Shown: in pieces, positions 1 to 6,241 of the stretch
How positions within the stretch are numbered: the stretch's first letter is position 1
Layout: each line of letters opens with the position of its first letter
Origin: CAYYNP01 sp964472545
Lineage (GTDB): Bacteria > Planctomycetota > Planctomycetia > Pirellulales > Thermoguttaceae
Length of the DNA stretch: 18,008 nt
Direction: 5' to 3'
Assembly: GCA_964472545.1 (NCBI GenBank)
Contig: CAYYNP010000207.1
Location: 1-18,008 of the forward strand
Position numbers and translations under genes: made by a program
Notes under the pieces: generated by a model
What the model was told of the DNA's origin: nothing
Databases searched by the model: none
Seen by the model: the letters and a program-made list of their open reading frames with translations, nothing else

Positions 1-1180
1 TGCCCAGGGAGAGAAACAGGCTCCAGAGCCTGACTACGGTGGGCATGCCGGAGGCGAGGGTGATGAGCCAGGGAATCAGGATCACGCCGCCGGCGCCGAT
101 GAGCCCCCCGGTTACGGACAGTACGACGGTCTCGATGAGGAACTGGCTTACGATCTGCCGGCGCTTTGCGCCGATGGCTCTACGAATCCCGATTTCGCGG
201 GTGCGCTCGGTGACCGTGGCCAGCATGATGTTCATGATGCCGATGCCGCCGACCAGCAGCGAGATCCCGGCGATTACCACCAGCAACACGTTGAACATCG
301 CGCGGGTACGTTTCGCCTGACGCAGCAACTCCTTGGGGACCACCACGGCGTAGTCTTCGTTTTCGTGGTATTTCTCGAGCAGCGCCTGGATGATGGCCGC
401 GGTTTCGTCGACGTCGTTCATGTCGTCGACTTCGACGGTGATCTGGCTGAGCTCGACTTTCTCTCCCTGAAACTCGCCGCCGACGCGCCGCATCACCAGA
501 TCGCCGACGCGGTGGCGGAGCGTCTTGAGCGGGATGTACGCGTCGAGGCTGTAATCGCGGGAATCGAGGCTGCCGCCGATGGCGGCCGAGGCCGTGCGCG
601 GCTTCGTCTGGCCGATCACCCTGTAGAATTCGCTGCCCACCCAAATCGTCCGGCCGATCGGGTTTTCGAAGGGAAACAGCCGCCTGGCCGTGTCGTCGGC
701 CAGCACGACGACCTTCTTGCCGCGGTCGCGGAGCGAGAGCCATCGCCCCCGGGCCATGTCGAGTTGGTTCAACTCGCGGTAATCCTCGACGCATCCGACG
801 AGTTTCGCGTCGGCGGTGCGGTTGTCTAGCCGCAACTCGAAGCGCAGCTCCCGCATCGGCACCGCACGGCGGATGTTGGGGATGTTCTCGACGATGCGGC
901 GGTAGTCGTCGCGGAGCAGTCCGTAGGTCTTCACCCGGCTGTTGGCGTCTTGCCCGCTGGCGGTCGAGGTGGGCTCCTTGGTCCGCACGATGATGTTCGT
1001 GGCGCCAAGTTCGAGAATCTGCTGCTCTGCGCGGTGGCTGACGCCTTCGCCCATCGCCACCAACCAGATCACGGTGGTGGTGCCGATGAAGATCCCCAAC
1101 GCCGCCAGGCCGGCGCGCATCTTCTGCAGCAACAGGCTTTTCAGGCCCAGCCGAACGGTTTGGAGGAAGGAGTTGTTCAC
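1..1180 (-). CDS. MacB-type ABC transporter permease (FtsX family), 3' end outside the window
   Basis: This is an inner-membrane permease of the MacB/LolE/FtsX class, which couples cytoplasmic ATP hydrolysis to work on periplasmic substrates. About 393 residues are visible. The only well-placed start is a GTG at 1180-1178 (VNNSFLQTVRLGLKSL), with no clear Shine-Dalgarno. Residues about 20-40 (LAALGIFIGTTTVIWLVAMG) are the first membrane segment. A periplasmic MacB_PCD-like domain of roughly 240 residues follows. From about residue 290 comes the FtsX core: MFNVLLVVIAGISLLVGGIG, then the conserved NIMLATVTERTREIGIRRAIGA, then a third hydrophobic segment (VVLSVTGGLIGAGGVILIPW). The family usually has about 400-420 residues, so only the last membrane helix should be missing. 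It is the last gene of the adaptor cluster, 140 bases after the nearest adaptor. No ABC ATPase is visible, so the partner is probably encoded further left. Substrate unknown; macrolides, lipoproteins or peptides are all possible for this family. Confidence 0.9.
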   Translation of the reverse strand, partial: MNNSFLQTVRLGLKSLLLQKMRAGLAALGIFIGTTTVIWLVAMGEGVSHRAEQQILELGATNIIVRTKEPTSTASGQDANSRVKTYGLLRDDYRRIVENIPNIRRAVPMRELRFELRLDNRTADAKLVGCVEDYRELNQLDMARGRWLSLRDRGKKVVVLADDTARRLFPFENPIGRTIWVGSEFYRVIGQTKPRTASAAIGGSLDSRDYSLDAYIPLKTLRHRVGDLVMRRVGGEFQGEKVELSQITVEVDDMNDVDETAAIIQALLEKYHENEDYAVVVPKELLRQAKRTRAMFNVLLVVIAGISLLVGGIGIMNIMLATVTERTREIGIRRAIGAKRRQIVSQFLIETVVLSVTGGLIGAGGVILIPWLITLASGMPTVVRLWSLFLSLG

Positions 1181-1320
1181 GAGTTCAATATGGCCGCTTG
1201 AACATGTCCGCCGGGGCTACTACGTTAGGATGCAAGTTGGTCGGCCGCCGCAGATCGACGCCAAGTGGAAACGAAAAGTCGCCCATCTTGCGGCAAGCCG
1301 GCCGTGTTTTGCAGTGGTTG

Positions 1321-2781
1321 TCATTTCTTGGGGGTTCGCTTGTCGTAGCCGGATGTCGTCGCCTCCGGCCGTTGTGAATCGGCTACGTCGGCCGTCTTCG
1401 CCGCCGGCTGGGCTCCGCCCAAGGCAAGCGGATTGAGCACGACTTGATCACCTTCCTCTAAGCCCGCCTTGACAACGGTAAATACGTCGTTGGTGTCGCC
1501 CAGTTCGAGCGCCCGCCGCTGCGGTCCGTCGGCCGTCTTCACCCAGCAGAAGCTCCCGTTGTCGGTCTCGACGACGGCGGCAACGGGGATCGTCAACACG
1601 TTCTCGTGCCGGGCGACGAGGATCTCCACTTCGGCACTCATACCGGGCCGGAGCCCCGGCACCGAGGGAAGGTCCACAAAGGTATCGTAGCGCACCTCGT
1701 TACCGGTCCACCAACCCGACGCCGCCGTCACGAGAGAGACGGAGGCAACGACGCCGTCGAGGGTCTTGTCCGGCAGCGTTACCTTGGCAGACAGTCCCTC
1801 CTGAATACGGTCGACGACCGCTTCGTGGACGCCCACTTTCACCCGCATCTTGGACAGGTCGGGCATCAGCATCAGGATTTGCTCTTTATGGACGGTCGAT
1901 CCGGGGACGATCTTCGGCGCGTTTTCCCACTCTGCGGCCGAAAGGTGGATCACCATGCCGGCCTCCTTGGCCGTGATTACGCAGTGTTCGTGTTCCTCCA
2001 ACGCGCGATCGCGGCGCCACGCATCGGCCATCGCCCGCTCTACGTTGGCCTTGAAGTCCGCCTGTCCTGCGGCCAATTCGCCGCGGAGCGTTTTCACCTG
2101 CTCTCGCTGAGTGAAGTCTTCCAATACGTCGATCTGGGTCTGCTTCAACTCCAGTTCCAACTTGGCTTGTTCGAGCTCGAAGTCCTTCTCTTCAACGTCC
2201 AGTTCACTGGCGTATTCGCTGTCGAACATCATCTCCGCGTATTCGAGCATCTTCTGTGCGGTACGCAGTCTCGACTCGGCAACCGCCACGTCCTTCTTCA
2301 GCTTCGCCAGATCCGTAACGTATTGGCCTTGCTCGTACTGCGAAACGGCCAACTCCGCCCGCCTCATCTGAGCCTTGGCGCGTTCGGCTCCGGAGCGAGA
2401 CCAAAGGGCGTACTTCGTGCGTTCGTCGATCTGTTCTTCGATCAGCAGCGTGTCGAGCCTTAGCAGCACGTCTCCCGGCTCGACCATCGATCCGCTTTCG
2501 ATCACCCAGATGACGGTGTTGAAGCCGCGGACCTGGCACTTGATTTCGACGTTTTCGGAGCTTTCTAGAATCCCGTGTTCGGTGACCGTCACCAGCAGGT
2601 CGCCGCGCGTGACGGTGTGCGTGAGCTTGGGCCCGGACGGCTGCGAGGCGTGGCCCGTGATCAGCACGGCCACCGACGTCAACGCGGCAATCAGGCCGAG
2701 CACCAACAGACCGAGCTTCCAGGGTCGACGTCGCTGCGGGCGTCGCGGGCTTCGCGTTTCGGTCTGGACGTTACTGGCCAT
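1321..2781 (-). CDS. HlyD/MacA-type periplasmic adaptor subunit, copy 1 (next to the permease)
   Basis: This is a membrane fusion protein of 486 residues that would link an inner-membrane ABC permease to an outer-membrane channel. It starts at ATG 2781 (MASNVQTETRSPRR). A basic stretch is followed by one membrane anchor at about 23-42 (LGLLVLGLIAALTSVAVLI). Next come the first lipoyl half (TEHGILESSENVEIKCQVRG, then VEPGDVLLRLDT), a coiled-coil hairpin at about 118-268 rich in Glu, Lys, Ala and Leu, the second lipoyl half (AKEAGMVIHL), and a beta-barrel region (LLMPDLSKMRVKVGVHEAVV). The C-terminal part contains GWWTGNEVRYDT and PGMSAEVEILVARHENVLTI, signatures shared with the two upstream adaptors. 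The gene lies 42 bases after copy 2 and 140 before the permease, so co-transcription is likely. The C-terminal tail beyond about residue 455 is poorly conserved and hydrophilic. Confidence 0.93.
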   Translation of the reverse strand: MASNVQTETRSPRRPQRRRPWKLGLLVLGLIAALTSVAVLITGHASQPSGPKLTHTVTRGDLLVTVTEHGILESSENVEIKCQVRGFNTVIWVIESGSMVEPGDVLLRLDTLLIEEQIDERTKYALWSRSGAERAKAQMRRAELAVSQYEQGQYVTDLAKLKKDVAVAESRLRTAQKMLEYAEMMFDSEYASELDVEEKDFELEQAKLELELKQTQIDVLEDFTQREQVKTLRGELAAGQADFKANVERAMADAWRRDRALEEHEHCVITAKEAGMVIHLSAAEWENAPKIVPGSTVHKEQILMLMPDLSKMRVKVGVHEAVVDRIQEGLSAKVTLPDKTLDGVVASVSLVTAASGWWTGNEVRYDTFVDLPSVPGLRPGMSAEVEILVARHENVLTIPVAAVVETDNGSFCWVKTADGPQRRALELGDTNDVFTVVKAGLEEGDQVVLNPLALGGAQPAAKTADVADSQRPEATTSGYDKRTPKK

Positions 2782-2823
2782 GGCACACTCAACCGCTGAA
2801 AGCGATGTCTTCTCGACGGGCTG

Positions 2824-4275
2824 CTAGAACTCACTTAGGTCGGGGGCTCGCCTCTTGGTCTCGTCGAGCGTTCTGGCCGCCTCGTCTTGGGCTTCCGCGA
2901 TCGAGGCCAGCGGATCGAGCACCACCTCGTCGCCTTCTTCCACGCCCGCCTCGACCACGATAAACATGTCGCTGGCGTCGCCCAGATCGAGCGCACGACG
3001 CTGCGGCCCGTCGGCCGTCTCGACCCAGCAGGCGTATCCCCGGCTCGTTTCCACAACGGCGGCTGCGGGTATGGTCAGCACGTCTTTGTGCCGGGCCAGC
3101 ACCACTTCGACTTCGGCGCTCATGCCGGGCTTCAAGCCTTCCACCGAGGGGAGCTCGATGATCGTGTCGTATTTCACCACGTTTCCGGTCCACCAGCCGG
3201 CCGGCCGCGTGACCGGGGAAACGGACGTAACGGTTCCCTCGAGCGTCTTCTCCGGCAGCGTCACCTTCGCGGCCTGCCCCGGCTTGACGCGATCGACGAT
3301 CGATTCGTGGATGCCGACCTTGACTTGCATTTGGGTCAAATCGGGCATCAGCAGCAGCACCTGATCTTTGTGTACGGTCGCCCCTTCCTCGATCTCGGGT
3401 GCCTCCTTCCACGCCTCGGCCGTCGGATAGATCACGATCCCGCTGCGCTCGGCCCGCTCGACGCAATACGGCAGTTCCTTCTCCGCGCGCTCCAGACGCC
3501 GTTTGTCTGCGTCGGCCGTTTCCTTGTCTGCTTTGTATTGTGCTTCGTCGGCGGCCAGGTTGCCCTGCAGCGTAGCCAACTGTTCCTTCTTGGTGAAGTT
3601 CTCCAGGACGTCGATCTGCTCCTTAACGAGATTCACGGCCAACTCGGCCTGTGTGACCGCAAACTCCTTCTCCTCGACGTCCAATTCGCTGACGTACTCG
3701 CTATCGAGCATCATCTTCGCATGATCGCGCATGTTCCGTGTGGTGCGTAGTCTCGACTCGGCCACCGCTTGGTCCTTTTGAAGCTTCGCCATTTCGGTGA
3801 CGTACGTTCCCTCCAGATACTCCGAGATTGCGAGTCTTGCTTTTGCCATGTCGGCCCGGGAGCGTTCCGCCACGGATCTCGACAAGTGGGCGAACTTCGT
3901 GCGTTCGGCGATCTCCTCTTCGATGAACAGCGTATCGAGCGTGAGCAACTTGTCGCCCGGCTGCACTTCGGTACCGCTCTCGATCACCCAGGTGAGGAGA
4001 TTCGCCTCACCGCGGACACGGCATTTGATCTCCGTATTGTCGGAACTCTCCAGCGTTCCCTGCTCGGTCACCGTGACCGCCAATTCGCCCCGTGTGATGG
4101 TGTGCGTCTGGTAAGGGCCGTTCTCGCGCGAGGAGCCTTGCTTGGGAAGCAGCGTGCCGCCGGCCACCAACGCCGCGACGGCGCCGAGGGCGATCAGACC
4201 GCGCCGCCAGCGTCGACCGTGGGAGGTCTTCCGACGTTCGTCGGCATCTGATTCCGGCAAGGCGTAACTGGCCAT
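2824..4275 (-). CDS. HlyD/MacA-type periplasmic adaptor subunit, copy 2
   Basis: This 483-residue membrane fusion protein is a paralogue of the adaptors on either side. It starts at ATG 4275 (MASYALPESDADERRK), with no strong Shine-Dalgarno. A membrane anchor lies at about 25-43 (GLIALGAVAALVAGGTLL), preceded by basic residues. The layout is lipoyl half (TVTEQGTLESSDNTEIKCRV), coiled-coil hairpin about 120-270, second lipoyl half (AERSGIVIYPTAEAW), beta-barrel (LLMPDLTQMQVKVGIHESIV) and a membrane-proximal domain (PGMSAEVEVVLARHKDVLTI). The stretch from about residue 300 onward is close to copy 3, with GWWTGNVVKYDTIIELPS identical in both, while the coiled coils differ more. This pattern points to tandem duplication followed by divergence of the hairpin. 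The ATPase and permease partners are inferred from context only. Confidence 0.93.
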   Translation of the reverse strand: MASYALPESDADERRKTSHGRRWRRGLIALGAVAALVAGGTLLPKQGSSRENGPYQTHTITRGELAVTVTEQGTLESSDNTEIKCRVRGEANLLTWVIESGTEVQPGDKLLTLDTLFIEEEIAERTKFAHLSRSVAERSRADMAKARLAISEYLEGTYVTEMAKLQKDQAVAESRLRTTRNMRDHAKMMLDSEYVSELDVEEKEFAVTQAELAVNLVKEQIDVLENFTKKEQLATLQGNLAADEAQYKADKETADADKRRLERAEKELPYCVERAERSGIVIYPTAEAWKEAPEIEEGATVHKDQVLLLMPDLTQMQVKVGIHESIVDRVKPGQAAKVTLPEKTLEGTVTSVSPVTRPAGWWTGNVVKYDTIIELPSVEGLKPGMSAEVEVVLARHKDVLTIPAAAVVETSRGYACWVETADGPQRRALDLGDASDMFIVVEAGVEEGDEVVLDPLASIAEAQDEAARTLDETKRRAPDLSEF

Positions 4276-4326
4276 GGCTGAATGTTCCGTGTCAATTCCT
4301 CTTCCAAAGTCGTGAGACTTCGGGTC

Positions 4327-4408
4327 GGCTTGCCGTCGGTCTGAACTCTTGGGCGTTTTGCTACTAGGGCTTGCCGTCGGTCTGAACTCTTGCGAGTTCA
4401 GCTACTGG
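4327..4408 (-). repeat. Tandem pair of 41-base repeat units between adaptor genes
   Basis: Two adjacent units lie at 4327-4367 and 4368-4408. They share a perfect 25-base block (4327-4351 and 4368-4392; minus-strand core AAGAGTTCAGACCGACGGCA) and a nearly identical other end (CTACTAG versus CTACTGG on the plus strand), with five mismatches over the 41 bases by my hand alignment. The unit at 4368-4408 overlaps the last codons and the stop of adaptor copy 3. The units are adjacent and number only two, so this is not a CRISPR array. Confidence 0.85.
4382..4401 (-). promoter_or_regulatory. Perfect stem-loop with GCAA tetraloop over the stop codon of adaptor copy 3
   Basis: On the minus strand the sequence reads CTGAACTC-GCAA-GAGTTCAG, an 8-base-pair perfect stem closed by a GNRA-type tetraloop. 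The TGA of adaptor copy 3 (4400-4398) is inside the 5' arm. No U-run follows, so it is not a standard intrinsic terminator. An RNA-stabilising or processing hairpin, or a REP-like dispersed palindrome, fits better. The neighbouring repeat unit has lost the matching 5' arm and cannot fold this way. A weaker 5-base-pair hairpin (AAGTC-GTGA-GACTT on the plus strand) lies nearby at 4307-4320. Confidence 0.6.
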
Positions 4409-5894
4409 GTCCGCTGGGCTTCTTCTCCGGTTCCGATTCGTCGAGCGTGTCTAGTGCGTCCTTCCCAGCTTCGTCAATGAAGGCCGTCGGATTGAGCACG
4501 ACTTCGTCCCCTTCTTTCAAACCGGCCTCGACGATGATGAACACGTCGTTGCTGTCGCCGAGGGTCAGCGAACGTCGTTGGGTGCCTTCGTCCGTCTTGA
4601 CCCAACAGAAGTCGCCCTCCTCGGTCTCCAGCACCGCGGCGACGGGTATCGTCAGCACGTCCTCGTGTTGGGCCAGGATCACCTCGACCTCGGCGCTCAT
4701 GCCCGGTTTGAGGCCCTCGTCGGAGGGCAACTCGATAATCGTGTCGTACTTCACCACGTTGCCGGTCCACCAACCGGCCGGTTTGGTGACGGAAGCCACG
4801 CTCGTGACTTCGGCCTCGAGCGTCCGGTCGGGCAGCGTGACGATCGCTCTGAGCCCCGGCTGAACTCGGTCGACGATCGATTCGTGAATGCCGACCTTGA
4901 CCTGCATCTGCGACAGATCGGGCATCAGCAGGAGCACCTGGTCCTTGCGCACCGTGGCGCCTTCGGTGATGTCGGGCGTTCGCTTCCACGCTGCGGCCGA
5001 AGGGTAAATCACCAGGCCGTCCCTCTCGGCCGCGATCACACAAGCGGCCAGTTCCTCCTCGGCGCGGGTCTTGCGCTTGATTTCCATGTCCAACCCGGCC
5101 TCGTCGGCGGCCAGCTTCGACTTGTTGGCCGTGAGGTTGCCGTTGAGCGTCTCCAGTTCCATTTCCCTGGTGATTTCCTTCAAGACCTTGATCTCGGTTT
5201 GCTTGACCTTCAACTCCAACTCGGCTTGCGTAACGGTGAAGCGATTTCCCTGCACCTCCAGGTCGGTTACGTAGCCTTGCTTGAAGAGCGTTTCGGAACG
5301 GTCGCACATATCCTGCGCCACGCGCAGATTCCGCTCGGCGACTTTCAGTTCCTTCTGCAGTGCCTTCAGCCGCGCGCAGAATCTGCCTTTCTCTTCATCG
5401 CCGTAGGCTTCGATGGAGATTTCCGCGGTGGCCACGTTGGCCTTGGATCGCTCGAGCGTGGCGGTGGCGATATGCGTATTCGTTCGCGTCAGACTGACCT
5501 GCTCTTCGATGATCTTCGTATCCAGCCGGACCAGTTCGTCTCCCTCGGTGACCACGGTGCCGCCCGGGACCACCCAAGTGACCATGCTGAAGCCACGGAC
5601 TTTGCACTTGATCTCGGTGTTGTTGGAACTCTCCAGCGTTCCCTGTTCGGTTACCGTGACCAGCAAGTCGCCGCGGGTGATGGTGTGCGTCAGCTTGGGA
5701 CCGCTTGGCTGCGTCGAGATGACGCTCGGTACAAACGCCGCGGCTGACGCCAACACGACGCCCACGCCGGCCGCCACCAGCCCGCGCCGCCACCGCCGGG
5801 CCCGTGCGGAGTCTCGAAGATCGCGGCCGTTTCCGGCAAACTGACGTCGCGATCGCAGAGGGTCCTGCATTTCGGGATGCACGTTGGTCGACAT
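4398..5894 (-). CDS. HlyD/MacA-type periplasmic adaptor subunit, copy 3 (longest hairpin)
   Basis: This adaptor has 498 residues if started at ATG 5894 (MSTNVHPEMQDPLRSRR). An in-frame TTG at 5936 would add 14 residues, but ATG 5894 is preferred because it is the first ATG and keeps a short basic N-terminus before the anchor at about 38-57 (GLVAAGVGVVLASAAAFV). Then follow the lipoyl half (TVTEQGTLESSNNTEIKCKV), a coiled-coil hairpin at about 130-285 that is slightly longer than in copies 1 and 2, the second lipoyl half (AERDGLVIYPSAAAW), the beta-barrel (LLMPDLSQMQVKVGIHESIV), and the GWWTGNVVKYDTIIELPS and PGMSAEVEVILAQHEDVLTI blocks. The last codons and the TGA lie inside a 41-base repeat unit that forms a stem-loop, so the end of the protein may have been reshaped by that repeat. 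It is the first of the three adaptors in transcription order and is separated from the TolC-like gene by 347 bases. Confidence 0.92.
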   Translation of the reverse strand: MSTNVHPEMQDPLRSRRQFAGNGRDLRDSARARRWRRGLVAAGVGVVLASAAAFVPSVISTQPSGPKLTHTITRGDLLVTVTEQGTLESSNNTEIKCKVRGFSMVTWVVPGGTVVTEGDELVRLDTKIIEEQVSLTRTNTHIATATLERSKANVATAEISIEAYGDEEKGRFCARLKALQKELKVAERNLRVAQDMCDRSETLFKQGYVTDLEVQGNRFTVTQAELELKVKQTEIKVLKEITREMELETLNGNLTANKSKLAADEAGLDMEIKRKTRAEEELAACVIAAERDGLVIYPSAAAWKRTPDITEGATVRKDQVLLLMPDLSQMQVKVGIHESIVDRVQPGLRAIVTLPDRTLEAEVTSVASVTKPAGWWTGNVVKYDTIIELPSDEGLKPGMSAEVEVILAQHEDVLTIPVAAVLETEEGDFCWVKTDEGTQRRSLTLGDSNDVFIIVEAGLKEGDEVVLNPTAFIDEAGKDALDTLDESEPEKKPSGPSS

Positions 5895-6241
5895 GTCGGA
5901 TGCGAACGTGTATCGAGTAAGGGGTGAGGAGGCCAACCGCGTCGAGAGTCGAGGGCCACAGCAACGCGGGCCACTCGTTCCATTGTAGACAGCAGCTTAG
6001 GCGGCGTGGAATCCCGGTAATCGGCAAGACGCCTCAACGCCCGCCCTCCGACGAGCGCCGATCCATCCATAAAGACACCAAGAGGCCCGATCGATCGTGG
6101 ACATTATTCCACGAATTCTCGTGGTTTCGGCGAGCGAATCACCGGTTCTTGCCGCGGCCGGCGCATGCACCCACCCAAGGGGTGGGTTATGCCCATTTAA
6201 CAGAAGTCGCCAAACGCACCCTTGCGGCGTCTCGTATCCGC
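5895..6241. other. Intergenic region between the TolC-like gene and the adaptor cluster
   Basis: This 347-base stretch holds no convincing gene. It contains two perfect inverted repeats: 6169-6187 (ACCCACCC-AAG-GGGTGGGT) and 6109-6124 (CCACGA-ATTC-TCGTGG). On the minus strand a TACAAT hexamer at 5987-5982 resembles a -10 box, but the expected -35 position is poor. The region could contain a promoter that lets the adaptors and permease be expressed apart from the TolC-like gene; this is inference. Confidence 0.4.
6169..6187 (-). terminator. Possible transcription-ending hairpin after the TolC-like gene
   Basis: A perfect 8-base-pair stem (ACCCACCC with GGGTGGGT) has a 3-base loop and sits about 55 bases after the TolC-like stop codon. 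The arm sequences are GC-rich, as expected of a terminator stem. No T-run follows on the minus strand (GCATGC comes next), so intrinsic termination is doubtful. A binding site or an mRNA 3'-end stabiliser is equally possible. Confidence 0.3.

Noticed and set aside
4327..4408. A CRISPR array
   Set aside because: Only two units, directly adjacent without unique spacers, and no cas genes.
4578..5747. A 389-codon open frame on the plus strand across adaptor copy 3, with similar ones across copies 1 and 2
   Set aside because: These mirror each other only because the three adaptor genes are paralogous; the sense-strand proteins carry the real domains.
6109..6124. The CCACGA/TCGTGG inverted repeat as a terminator or operator
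   Set aside because: The stem is only 6 base pairs, has no T-run, and has no partner site, so it is only noted within the intergenic entry.
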